A model generated the notes under the pieces. That model saw nothing but the letters and a program-made list of their open reading frames with translations, searched no databases and was not told the DNA's origin. Of a stretch of DNA of 19,153 bases, positions 6,842 through 15,901 are shown piece after piece. The stretch spans positions 1 to 19,153 of the forward strand of contig JAYGED010000265.1 in the NCBI GenBank assembly GCA_046582565.1. The letters are read 5' to 3'. This DNA comes from JAYGED01 sp046582565. Lineage in GTDB: Bacteria > Pseudomonadota > Alphaproteobacteria > JAAXGF01. Positions within the stretch are counted from its first letter, which is position 1. The number at the start of each line of letters is the position of its first letter. The position numbers and the translations under genes were made by a program.

Positions 6842-8019
6842 GGCGCCACCGGGAACTTGGCGACGACATCCAAGGTCGCGCCGTCGCGATCCAAGACCAG
6901 GGGCAGCCAGGTGCCCGGCGCCTGACGCCCGATCACGGCCACCAGATCGTCAGGCCCGGCCATGGCTAGGCCCGCCGCCGTGACGATCACATCGCCGGCC
7001 TCGATACCGGCGCTCTCGGCGACGCTGCCGCCCACCACTTCGAGCACGGCCAAGACCCCTTCGACGGTCTGGAGCATGACCCCGAGGCGCGGACGCCAGG
7101 GCGCCTCAGCCAGATCGATGACGAGCGGGTCGAGCACGAAGACGGCGTCGGCCAGCCCACCGGTTAGATCAGCGCAATCGCGCCCGCGATCCCAGGGCAG
7201 CAGCACCGTCGCGCCCGCAACGCCCAGGGCGGCAAGTTGGCGCGGCACCCCCCAGCCGTTCTCCAGATGCCCGCTGCCGATGATGCCGACCACCAGCGTT
7301 GTCCCGTCCCGGACGGCGGCGAGGGCTTCGGCCATGGCCCGATCCCAGGTGAGCTGGGCCTGGATGAAGCGCTCGAGGCCGACCGGGTCGGCTTGCCTGT
7401 CGCGCATTTCGAGATGCTCCAGGTAGACCGCGCTGAGGCTCTCCCGATAGGCCGGTTCCGGCTGTGCCGGATCGGAGATGCCCTCACGGTTCGCTGCGGG
7501 AACGGCGTCCCAGCCGGTCTCGCGAACAGCGGCGATCAGGCCGCGCTCCACATTGAGCGCCACCATGGGCAACCGATTGATACGGGCGAAGTGAAACAAC
7601 GGCATATAGAGCCCCGGATCGAAGCCCCAGACCCGATCCCATTCCACCGCATCAAGAAACTCACCCTCGGAGAAACCGCCGACGGTCCACTCGTCGAGCA
7701 GCGGTTGCACACGGCGCGGGAACATTTCGAAGCCGAGCGTCAGGGGAACGCCGCGCGCCTGAAGTGCGGCAATGGTCTGCAACTGCCAGCGGTGATGATC
7801 GGCGTTGTCGTGGGACTCGCCGAGCAGCACCAAGCCGCCCGCCGCCGCGCGGTTCAGCACGTCGACGCTCGATAGAGGCTGCCGGTTCGCTGTATCGGCC
7901 CAAGCGCTACTCGTGATGCACTCGAGCGCCACCATTGCCGTTGCCGTATCGTCCGGGCTCGCCCGCGCCGCCCCCATCGCGGCGAAGCCGGCGGCCATCA
8001 TGATCGTCAGGAACCGCAT
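6838..8019 (-). CDS. ChaN-like haem-binding domain protein with C-terminal PDZ domain
   Basis: The 393-residue protein begins with a signal peptide (cleavage likely after A-R-A at residue 20, with no lipobox cysteine). Residues 45-300 match the ChaN/Cofac_haem_bdg (DUF399) fold: L-L-G-E-S-H-D-N at 65-72, G-F-E-M-F at 96-100, V-E-W-D near 125, and G-S-G-H at 248-251. Campylobacter ChaN binds haem and is linked to iron uptake. Residues about 311-389 form a PDZ domain (R-L-G-V-M-L, then S-A-G-I-E-A-G-D-V-I), which usually binds protein C-termini. The gene overlaps the downstream M1-like peptidase by ATGA, suggesting a shared periplasmic task. A divergent promoter region of about 70 bases separates it from a small plus-strand ORF. 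Confidence 0.85.
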   Translation of the reverse strand: MRFLTIMMAAGFAAMGAARASPDDTATAMVALECITSSAWADTANRQPLSSVDVLNRAAAGGLVLLGESHDNADHHRWQLQTIAALQARGVPLTLGFEMFPRRVQPLLDEWTVGGFSEGEFLDAVEWDRVWGFDPGLYMPLFHFARINRLPMVALNVERGLIAAVRETGWDAVPAANREGISDPAQPEPAYRESLSAVYLEHLEMRDRQADPVGLERFIQAQLTWDRAMAEALAAVRDGTTLVVGIIGSGHLENGWGVPRQLAALGVAGATVLLPWDRGRDCADLTGGLADAVFVLDPLVIDLAEAPWRPRLGVMLQTVEGVLAVLEVVGGSVAESAGIEAGDVIVTAAGLAMAGPDDLVAVIGRQAPGTWLPLVLDRDGATLDVVAKFPVAP

Positions 8020-8091
8020 AAGCGCGACCTATCCTCGAAAACAACATGTCATCATTACTATAGGAGCTTGCCACATCTGGAGGCGAATATC

Positions 8092-8175
8092 ATGACCCGC
8101 CTTGGCGTCGGAGCCATTTCCACCGCCGCCGTTGTCGGGATCGTGGCGACAGTCCTAGGCGTCGCGGCGCTTTAA
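8092..8175 (+). CDS. Possible 27-residue single-pass membrane peptide
   Basis: This short frame encodes M-T-R-L-G followed by about 20 small hydrophobic residues (A, V, I, G, L), enough for one membrane helix, and ends at TAA 8173-8175. A good ribosome site GGAGG lies eight bases before the ATG. It sits alone between the divergent ChaN-PDZ gene and the response regulator. I know no homologue; ribosome site, composition and position are the only evidence, and peptides this short often turn out to be spurious. Confidence 0.4.
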   Translation: MTRLGVGAISTAAVVGIVATVLGVAAL

Positions 8176-8202
8176 GAATGACTCTCACAATAATTCAGCT
8201 CT

Positions 8203-8270
8203 AACAATTGTTTACCAAACATTAATCCGATTCTGTTCAAATATGAGGGCTATGCCCTTTGAATATTTGC
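8203..8270 (+). promoter_or_regulatory. Nested inverted repeats upstream of the response regulator
   Basis: A 10-bp palindrome AACAATTGTT (8203-8212) is followed by a nested structure: outer arms CAAATAT (8238-8244) and ATATTTG (8263-8269) enclose inner arms AGGGC (8246-8250) and GCCCT (8254-8258) around TAT. The structure ends 17 bases before the response regulator ATG at 8287. It could be an operator or an RNA stem in the leader; the gene has no good ribosome binding site of its own. Confidence 0.45.
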
Positions 8271-8286
8271 ACAGTGTGACGACCAC

Positions 8287-8967
8287 ATGTCTTTAGGTTT
8301 AATCATCGTCGTTGACGATAACCCGACATTCAGAAAAATGTATTCCGACTTTCTGTCCCTGCATGGCTATACGGTCATGACGGCCAGTGGCGGCGAAGAG
8401 GGCATGAAATTGCTGCTCAACTGCACGCCCATGGTCTTGATCCTCGATATCTCCATGCCTGTGATGGATGGTATCGAAACCTGTCGAAATATTCGGCGCA
8501 TCCACGGCAATGACATTCCGATAGTGTTTCTCACCGCGTTCAACGATGTCGACAAGCTGCGTGATTGCCTACACGCCGGCGGTGACGATTATTTGATCAA
8601 ATCAGGCAATCTGGACAATGTTTTGGAGCGCGTCAAATTCTGGTCGGCGGCGGCGAACCGGCAAGAAGCGAGAACTCGCCGAGACGATGTGATTCAGGAA
8701 GTCGACGAAACCATCGAACGGATTGATCACGAGGTCAACGAAGCCGAGAGCGCCGCAGCCTTTATTGAAGAATTATCGCGCATGATGGATACCGCTCAGG
8801 CCCTCGCCGATGGCGCCTGCCTCAAGGGCGAAGACAACAGCAACTACATCGTTGGCTATGCCGCCGGCATTGTCAGCCATTGGGCCGATACTCAAGCAGC
8901 CGTCAAACCTCGATATATGAGCTATCTGCAGGCCGCTCTGGCCGGGAGCTCTATGTTTCAGCAGTGA
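8287..8967 (+). CDS. Response regulator with receiver domain and unrecognised helical output region
   Basis: The first ~125 of 226 residues form a CheY-like receiver: acidic pocket Asp10/Asp11 in V-V-D-D-N, phospho-acceptor Asp54 in L-I-L-D-I-S-M-P, Thr83 in F-L-T-A, and Lys105 in Y-L-I-K-S. All key residues are present, so phosphorylation is likely. The rest is not a DNA-binding HTH, GGDEF, EAL or HATPase domain that I can see; it begins with a strongly charged helix rich in Glu, Asp and Arg (about 127-155) that may be a coiled coil, followed by further predicted helices. No histidine kinase gene is adjacent. The ATG at 8287 has no strong ribosome site; it was chosen because it begins the receiver exactly. 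Confidence 0.85.
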   Translation: MSLGLIIVVDDNPTFRKMYSDFLSLHGYTVMTASGGEEGMKLLLNCTPMVLILDISMPVMDGIETCRNIRRIHGNDIPIVFLTAFNDVDKLRDCLHAGGDDYLIKSGNLDNVLERVKFWSAAANRQEARTRRDDVIQEVDETIERIDHEVNEAESAAAFIEELSRMMDTAQALADGACLKGEDNSNYIVGYAAGIVSHWADTQAAVKPRYMSYLQAALAGSSMFQQ

Positions 8968-8983
8968 GGATATCGCCGGGATT

Positions 8984-9136
8984 ATGGAGAATTTCTATCA
9001 GATATCGGCGGAGCCCCTGTTCATGACGGCCCGCAAGCGCGCCCGCGCCGATTGCACGATGACCAATGAAACGCAAGACAACGTCTTGATCAAGGAAGGC
9101 GGCGTTGCGAATTTAAACGTCGCGAGCCAGGCATAG
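8984..9136 (+). CDS. Possible 50-residue hypothetical protein downstream of the response regulator
   Basis: An ATG-initiated frame of 50 codons starts 16 bases after the response regulator stop and ends at TAG 9134-9136. The product would be polar, with a basic stretch A-R-K-R-A-R-A. No clear ribosome site is seen beyond a distant GAGGA, and I recognise no family. It occupies the otherwise empty space before the convergent O-antigen-ligase-like gene. It may be spurious. Confidence 0.22.
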   Translation: MENFYQISAEPLFMTARKRARADCTMTNETQDNVLIKEGGVANLNVASQA

Positions 9137-9203
9137 CAGGAACTCGGAAGGAGAACGCTGCGGCGCAGTCCCCGATTACGCAACAATCGATATTTCCTCC
9201 CGG

Positions 9204-10523
9204 TTACGGGTCTTCTGCATCCTCTGAAGTCATCATTACGGCGAGAAACCCGGCGCTCAACCAGGCCATGGCCAGCCACCAGTTTTGCCACATGCCGTAG
9301 CTGATATTGCCGATCAGCAGATAGCCCGCCATCGCCGCCGCGGCTGAGGACACGGCGACCCGGCCCAGGGCGCCGGTGGCGAGACGCATAAAGACGGCGG
9401 CGACCAGGGCAATCGTCAGAACAAGACCGATGATCCCAAGCTCAAGCCAGGATTGAGCCCACAGATTATGAGGATGCAGGGGGATCATCTTGTCCTCGCC
9501 GAACCCGCTCAGGGTATCCTGGCCAATGGCGCGGGAAGCGTCCAGCCCCCATCCAATAATTGGATGTTCTGCTATTTGTTCATAAACAAAATCAATAACA
9601 TGCAAGCGTTCTTTCGTGCTATCTGACAAAAACAGTGTGACGCCGTCCCGCTGTTCCGATGAGACGAATTCGAAGGCGTATTGGGTCACTGCCAGATTGA
9701 CCAGGAACAGCCCGGCCAGAAACCCCGCAACCCCCCAGCGGCGGGATTTGCAAACCACCCAAAAGACCGCGATACCCGTCGTGTAAGCGACCAGGGACGC
9801 CTCCATGTTCTGGGCCAGCAGCAACGCCGCCACGGCAATGGCGAACAGCACGGCGGTTCGCATCGAGTGACGGCGCGAAATGGCCAGCATGCAGGGCCAG
9901 ACGAAAACCGTCAAAGCCGCCGAGGACTGCAATAAGAGCAGATACGGCTCCCGGGGCTCGCTGCCCCACGGCGTCAGCTGATTCCAAACTGAAACGGCAA
10001 GGCGGCTGAGACTTCCGGCCGTGAACAGCTCAAAGCCGAACAACACGACGAAGAACCAGCCCGATGCGACGAAGGCGCTGGTGAGCAAATGCCGGTCAAC
10101 CGCCACTAGTTTGGCCGCGGCGGCGAACATCACCATGCCGCACAGGCCGATGACGACCACCCGGAACCAAAGCTGCAGGCTGTCGAGCGGCGCCGGCGCC
10201 CACCAGACCGTCACCAAAGACCAGGCGGCGAGGCCGGCGAGCAGGAGTGAAACCACCGGCGGCAGAGCGCCAAAGACCGCCTCTCGATTGCCTTTGACGA
10301 ACAAGAAGGCCAGAACCGGCAGCCCCAGCAGCAGCACCATGGCCTTGGGTGAGAAGACGGCGACCAGGGGGTAGAGCAGGATTGCCGCGGCAAAAACACG
10401 GGCCGTGAACGAGGTTTCGCTCACATTATTATGTTCTAATAAACGCACGGCCATCCCCTGGTGCACCCCAACGGTTACGGATTTATACCCGTCCTCGGGC
10501 TTTACGGTGACAAATTCGGTCAT
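9204..10523 (-). CDS. O-antigen ligase / polymerase family membrane protein (Wzy_C type)
   Basis: The 439-residue protein has about ten to twelve hydrophobic segments separated by short loops. A large periplasmic-type loop near residues 290-350 carries the Wzy_C/WaaL signature: H-P-I-I-G-W-G-L-D, then P-L-H-P-H-N-L-W-A-Q and W-L-E-L-G-I-I-G-L. Members join O-antigen to lipid A core, polymerise surface polysaccharide or glycosylate proteins; sequence alone does not separate these roles. No other polysaccharide gene lies in the window, so it looks like a stand-alone gene. The ATG at 10523 has only a weak ribosome site (CGGAA). It is divergent from the suf operon, sharing a 133-base intergenic region with it. 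Confidence 0.82.
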   Translation of the reverse strand: MTEFVTVKPEDGYKSVTVGVHQGMAVRLLEHNNVSETSFTARVFAAAILLYPLVAVFSPKAMVLLLGLPVLAFLFVKGNREAVFGALPPVVSLLLAGLAAWSLVTVWWAPAPLDSLQLWFRVVVIGLCGMVMFAAAAKLVAVDRHLLTSAFVASGWFFVVLFGFELFTAGSLSRLAVSVWNQLTPWGSEPREPYLLLLQSSAALTVFVWPCMLAISRRHSMRTAVLFAIAVAALLLAQNMEASLVAYTTGIAVFWVVCKSRRWGVAGFLAGLFLVNLAVTQYAFEFVSSEQRDGVTLFLSDSTKERLHVIDFVYEQIAEHPIIGWGLDASRAIGQDTLSGFGEDKMIPLHPHNLWAQSWLELGIIGLVLTIALVAAVFMRLATGALGRVAVSSAAAAMAGYLLIGNISYGMWQNWWLAMAWLSAGFLAVMMTSEDAEDP

Positions 10524-10550
10524 TTCCGGCGGTTTTTACACAAATCATGC

Positions 10551-10579
10551 TTGACCGAACGCGGTATCAAGCCTATTTG
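10551..10579 (+). promoter_or_regulatory. Candidate promoter of the suf operon
   Basis: A -35-like TTGACC (10551-10556) is followed after 17 bases by TATTTG (10574-10579) as a weak -10. The -35 matches consensus at five of six positions, the -10 at only three. A start near 10586 would put the perfect palindrome at 10587-10603 at the start site, a typical repressor location. Confidence 0.4.
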
Positions 10580-10603
10580 CTCAATCAGGACCAAATAGGT
10601 CCT
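10572..10603 (+). promoter_or_regulatory. Overlapping inverted repeats, likely operator of the suf regulator
   Basis: Two perfect inverted repeats share sequence here: CCTATTTG (10572-10579) with CAAATAGG (10592-10599), spaced by 12 bases, and AGGACC (10587-10592) with GGTCCT (10598-10603), spaced by AAATA. They lie about 55-85 bases before the Rrf2-type regulator gene that heads the suf operon. IscR-like regulators bind dyad sites near their own promoters, so autoregulation is the simplest reading. Confidence 0.6.
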
Positions 10604-10656
10604 CATTAATTTTGACCCCGGATTGAAACGGTTAGGCATGATCAGATTGGGCTGCC

Positions 10657-11115
10657 ATGATTAGACTGAGTAGGTTGGCGGATTACGGCGTCGTCTTGAT
10701 GACGCACATCGCCACATTAGCTGACGATATGCACACCGCCCATGCGGTGGCCGGGGCGACCCGCATCCCCGAGCCCACGGCGAGCAAGATACTCAAGGCG
10801 CTGGTCCGGGCCGAGTTGCTCGATTCCCATCGCGGCGCCAGCGGCGGCTACACCCTGGCGCGCCAACCCGACGATATCCCGATTACCGAGATCATCATCG
10901 CCGTGGACGGCCCGATCGCGCTGACCTCCTGCCTCGACGCCGAGGGCAGCGATTGCAGTCTGGTGCCCACCTGCCCGACCCGCACCAACTGGCAGAAGAT
11001 CAACGACGCCATCCACCGCGCCCTCGACGAGGTTTCCCTGGCCGACATGATGGGCCCCATGGCCGCCTTCATCCCGTCGTTTGAGCGCCGCACACAACAG
11101 ACACGAGAGCTCTAG
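10657..11115 (+). CDS. Rrf2/IscR-like SUF system Fe-S cluster regulator
   Basis: The 152-residue protein is an Rrf2-family transcription factor. An N-terminal winged helix (M-I-R-L-S-R-L-A-D-Y-G-V, then P-E-P-T-A-S-K-I-L-K-A-L and the wing S-H-R-G-A-S-G-G-Y-T-L-A-R) is followed by the three-cysteine cluster-binding stretch Cys92-x7-Cys100-x5-Cys106, as in IscR. It fits the SUF-associated regulator subgroup (TIGR02944 type) first noted in Xanthomonas-like operons. It probably binds a [2Fe-2S] cluster and adjusts suf transcription to demand. The ATG at 10657 begins the conserved domain exactly; its ribosome site is weak. sufB starts two bases after its stop, so it is the first gene of the operon. 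Confidence 0.92.
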   Translation: MIRLSRLADYGVVLMTHIATLADDMHTAHAVAGATRIPEPTASKILKALVRAELLDSHRGASGGYTLARQPDDIPITEIIIAVDGPIALTSCLDAEGSDCSLVPTCPTRTNWQKINDAIHRALDEVSLADMMGPMAAFIPSFERRTQQTREL

Positions 11116-11117
11116 CC

Positions 11118-12575
<1,458 letters not shown>

Positions 12576-12594
12576 CTTTAGGAAAACTAAATAA

Positions 12595-13350
12595 ATGCTT
12601 GAAATAAAAAACCTTTCCGTTGCCGTTGATGGCAAGGAAATACTCACTGGTCTCGACCTAACGGTACAGGCCGGCGAGGTCCACGCCATCATGGGGCCGA
12701 ACGGCTCGGGCAAAAGCACGCTGGCCTACGCATTGGCCGGGCGCGAAGGCTATGAGGTCACCAGCGGCTCGGTTCTCTATCAAGGCAGCGACCTGCTCGG
12801 CCTCAACCCCGAAGAGCGCGCCTGCGAGGGCATTTTTCTGGGCTTCCAATATCCCGTCGAAATCCCCGGCGTGGTCGGCATGAATTTCCTCAAATCGGCG
12901 ACCAACGCGGTGCGCAGGCATCGCGGCCTGGATGAACTCGATGCCATGGATTTCCTGAAACTGGTGCGCGAGAAGGCCAAGCTGCTCGAGATGGACGAAA
13001 AGCTGCTCCACCGCGCGCTCAACGTCGGCTTCTCCGGCGGCGAGAAGAAGCGCAACGAAGTGCTGCAAATGGCCATGCTGGAACCCCGCCTGGCGGTGCT
13101 CGATGAGACCGATTCCGGCCTCGACATAGACGCCCTGCGCATCGTTGGCGACGGCATCAACCGCCTGCGCGCGCCGGATCGGGCGATCCTGCTGATCACC
13201 CATTACCAGCGGCTGCTCAATTATGTCGAGCCTGACAAAGTCCATGTGCTGGCCGGCGGAAAGATTATCAAATCCGGCGCGAGCGAGCTCGCCCTTGAGG
13301 TCGAGAATGAAGGCTACGGCCCCATGCTGGCTAAAATCGCCGCGGCCTGA
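12595..13350 (+). CDS. sufC: Fe-S cluster assembly ATPase SufC
   Basis: SufC (251 residues) is the ABC-type ATPase that drives conformational change in SufBC2D during cluster assembly; it has no membrane domain. Visible motifs are Walker A G-P-N-G-S-G-K-S-T (Lys40), the Q-loop F-Q-Y-P-V-E-I-P-G, signature F-S-G-G-E-K-K-R (146-153), Walker B L-A-V-L-D-E-T-D-S-G-L-D (Asp170, Glu171), and the H-loop I-T-H-Y-Q-R (His203). The E-T-D-S-G-L-D form is characteristic of SufC. A weak AGGA lies about 12 bases before the ATG. Its stop codon overlaps the first possible sufD start by one base (TGATG). Confidence 0.97.
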   Translation: MLEIKNLSVAVDGKEILTGLDLTVQAGEVHAIMGPNGSGKSTLAYALAGREGYEVTSGSVLYQGSDLLGLNPEERACEGIFLGFQYPVEIPGVVGMNFLKSATNAVRRHRGLDELDAMDFLKLVREKAKLLEMDEKLLHRALNVGFSGGEKKRNEVLQMAMLEPRLAVLDETDSGLDIDALRIVGDGINRLRAPDRAILLITHYQRLLNYVEPDKVHVLAGGKIIKSGASELALEVENEGYGPMLAKIAAA

Positions 13351-14657
13351 TGATGTCAAAAGACTTTCACAGCGCCTATGTGGACGCCTTCGCGGCGGCT
13401 CGCGCAAGCCTGCCCGGGCAAGGCGTCGGCTGGCTCGATACGTTGCGGACACAGGCCATCGAGCGTTTCGGCGAGGCCGGCTTTCCAACCCCTCGAGATG
13501 AGGTCTGGAAGTTCACCAACCTCCGCCCCCTCACCCGCCAGACATTTTCCCTGGCGCCGCGCCAGGAGAACAGCGTCACCCTCGATGACGTCTCCCCTCA
13601 CCTGCCCGATGGTCTGGCCTGTCACCGCATGGTCTTCGTTGACGGCCATTTCCGCGCCGATCTGTCCGAATTGGTCGATTTACCGCCTGGCGTGCATCTG
13701 GCGAGCCTGGCGCAAACCCTCGACACGGACGCGGATTCGCTCAAAGCGTATCTTTCCAACGATGGCGGCAGCCCGGCCGCCCTCAACGCTGCCTTCATGG
13801 CCGACGGCGCGGTGTTGATAATTGATGAAAATATCAAATTAGACAGACCGGTCCATCTACTTTATCTTTCGACCGCCAGTGACCATGCGCAGGTCAATCA
13901 TCCACGCAACCTGATCGTCGCCCGGGCGGAAAGCCAGGCCACGGTTATCGAGAGCTACGCCGGAGCCGACGGGGCCTATTGGACGAACACCGTTACCGAG
14001 GTGACCGTCGAGAGCAAGGCCAGCCTCAAGCATATCAAAATCCAGAACGAAGGAGCCGCGAGCTTCCATCTCGCCGCGACCCGCACGCGAATCGCCGCCG
14101 GGGCGAGCTATGACAGCTTCACGGCCCAGTTGGGCGCCCGCCTGGCCCGCAACGAGATATCCGCATCCCTCGACGGCGAAGACGGCGCCTGCTGGCTCAA
14201 AGGCCTGTTCCTCGGTCGCGGCAAACAGCATCTCGACAACACCACCCTGGTCGATCATGCCCTGCCCAACTGCCACAGCGACGAATACTACAAGGGTGTT
14301 CTCGACGGCGACGCCCATGGCGTCTTCCAGGGCAAGATCATCGTCCGCCCCGATGCGCAAAAGACCGACGCCCACCAATTGAGCAACAACCTGCTGCTGT
14401 CGGAGACCGCCCAGGTCGATACCAAGCCCGAGCTGGAAATCTACGCCGACGACGTGCAATGCAGCCACGGGGCGGCGACCGGCGAGCTCGACGAAGACGC
14501 CCTGTTCTACATGCGCTCCCGGGGTATCGGTGGCCGCGAGGCGCAGCGCATGCTGGTCGAAGGCTTCATCGGCGAAATTGTCGACACCATCGATCTTCCC
14601 GAACTGACGGCCCATATGGAGCGCGCCGTGAAGGCATGGCTGGAGCAAGGGAAATGA
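13350..14657 (+). CDS. sufD: Fe-S cluster assembly protein SufD
   Basis: SufD (435 residues) is the SufB paralogue that completes the SufBC2D complex and is linked to iron entry. The N-terminal third is helical and variable; the C-terminal half is the beta-helix with the typical F-Q-G-K-I-I-V-R-P-D-A-Q-K-T-D-A-H-Q-L-S and N-L-L-L-S stretches, including the histidine region implicated in E. coli SufD, then K-P-E-L-E-I-Y-A-D-D-V-Q-C-S-H-G-A-A-T-G and L-F-Y-M-R-S-R-G. Two adjacent ATG codons (13350 and 13353) follow the sufC stop; the first overlaps it by one base and either may be used. The stop overlaps the sufS start (ATGA). Confidence 0.96.
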   Translation: MMSKDFHSAYVDAFAAARASLPGQGVGWLDTLRTQAIERFGEAGFPTPRDEVWKFTNLRPLTRQTFSLAPRQENSVTLDDVSPHLPDGLACHRMVFVDGHFRADLSELVDLPPGVHLASLAQTLDTDADSLKAYLSNDGGSPAALNAAFMADGAVLIIDENIKLDRPVHLLYLSTASDHAQVNHPRNLIVARAESQATVIESYAGADGAYWTNTVTEVTVESKASLKHIKIQNEGAASFHLAATRTRIAAGASYDSFTAQLGARLARNEISASLDGEDGACWLKGLFLGRGKQHLDNTTLVDHALPNCHSDEYYKGVLDGDAHGVFQGKIIVRPDAQKTDAHQLSNNLLLSETAQVDTKPELEIYADDVQCSHGAATGELDEDALFYMRSRGIGGREAQRMLVEGFIGEIVDTIDLPELTAHMERAVKAWLEQGK

Positions 14658-15901
14658 CCATGGCTCACCAGAACGAAGACATGGCTTACGACGTGGAGCG
14701 GGTGCGCGCCGACTTCCCGATTTTCGAGCACCCCATCAACGGCCATCCGCTGGTGTTTCTCGATAGCGCCGCCAGCGCCCAGAAGCCCCGGGCCACCATC
14801 GACGCCCTGAGCCGGGTGTATGAGACCGAATACGCCAATATCCACCGCGGGGTCTATGACCTGAGCATGCGCACCACCACGGCCTTCGAGGGCGCGCGGG
14901 ATAAGGTTCGCGATTTCCTGGGAGCGGTTGAATCCCGCGAGGTCATTTTCGTTCGCGGCGGCACCGAGGGGATCAATCTGGTCGCCCAGACCTATGGCCG
15001 GGCCAATCTTGAAGCCGGAGACGAGATTATCCTGTCGCACATGGAGCATCACTCCAACATCGTGCCCTGGCAGATGCTGCGCGACGAGAAGGACCTGACC
15101 CTACGCGTCGCCCCGATCGACGATCAGGGCAATTTCCTGCTCGACGAATTCGAGAAGCTGCTCAACGAGCGCACCAAGATCGTCGCCATCACCCATGCCT
15201 CCAACGCGCTGGGCACTATCGTTCCGCTCAAGCAGGTCATCGCTATGGCCCATGACCGCGGCGCCGTGGTGCTGGTCGACGGCTGTCAGGCGGTGCCCCA
15301 TATGACGGTCGATGTGGTCGATCTCGATTGCGATTTCTACGTCTTCTCGGGCCATAAGCTCTATGGCCCCTCGGGTATCGGCGCGCTCTATGGCAAGGCT
15401 GCCCTGCTCGAGGCCATGCCGCCCTATCAGGGCGGCGGCGAGATGATCCTGACCGTCGCCTTCGACAAGACCGAATTCAATGTCATCCCCCATAAGTTCG
15501 AGGCCGGAACGCCCCATATCGCCGGCGCCATCGCCCTCGGTGCCACCATCGATTATCTCAATGAGCTGGGTTTTGATCACATCGCCGCCCATGAGAAAAT
15601 GCTGCTCGAATACGCCACGGAGCGGCTCACGGAATTCAACAGCCTGCACCTGATCGGCACGGCGGATAACAAGGCGAGCATCCTGTCGTTCACCCTTCAA
15701 GGCATCCATCCGCACGACATCGGCACCGTGCTGGACCGTAGCGGCATCGCCATCCGCGCCGGCCATCACTGCGCCCAGCCGGTGATGGACCGTTTCGGCA
15801 TCGCCGCCACGGCGCGGGCTTCCTTCGGCATCTACAACAGCCGCGAGGATGTGGACGCCCTGGCGGCCGCAATCGGTAAAACCATCGAGATGTTCGGCTG
15901 A
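14654..15901 (+). CDS. sufS: Cysteine desulfurase SufS
   Basis: SufS (415 residues) is the group II cysteine desulfurase, a PLP enzyme that turns cysteine into alanine and leaves a persulfide on its active cysteine. PLP-binding Lys235 is in F-S-G-H-K-L-Y-G-P; the catalytic Cys373 is in R-A-G-H-H-C-A-Q-P, matching E. coli Lys226 and Cys364. Other markers are F-L-D-S-A-A-S-A-Q-K-P near the N-terminus and S-H-M-E-H-H-S-N-I-V-P-W. The ATG at 14654 overlaps the sufD stop (ATGA), with AAGGG just before; an ATG at 14660 gives two residues fewer. The reading frame is open further upstream, but inside sufD. The start of the next gene overlaps its stop by one base. Confidence 0.96.
   Translation: MTMAHQNEDMAYDVERVRADFPIFEHPINGHPLVFLDSAASAQKPRATIDALSRVYETEYANIHRGVYDLSMRTTTAFEGARDKVRDFLGAVESREVIFVRGGTEGINLVAQTYGRANLEAGDEIILSHMEHHSNIVPWQMLRDEKDLTLRVAPIDDQGNFLLDEFEKLLNERTKIVAITHASNALGTIVPLKQVIAMAHDRGAVVLVDGCQAVPHMTVDVVDLDCDFYVFSGHKLYGPSGIGALYGKAALLEAMPPYQGGGEMILTVAFDKTEFNVIPHKFEAGTPHIAGAIALGATIDYLNELGFDHIAAHEKMLLEYATERLTEFNSLHLIGTADNKASILSFTLQGIHPHDIGTVLDRSGIAIRAGHHCAQPVMDRFGIAATARASFGIYNSREDVDALAAAIGKTIEMFG

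Noticed and set aside
12658..13488. Minus-strand frames opposite sufC, sufD and sufS (also 13857-14648 and 15101-15769)
   Set aside because: The suf genes on the plus strand are unmistakable, and the antisense products are shadows of them.
14459..14653. Upstream extension of the sufS frame
   Set aside because: It lies wholly inside sufD and resembles no SufS N-terminus; the ATGA-overlap start is the natural one.
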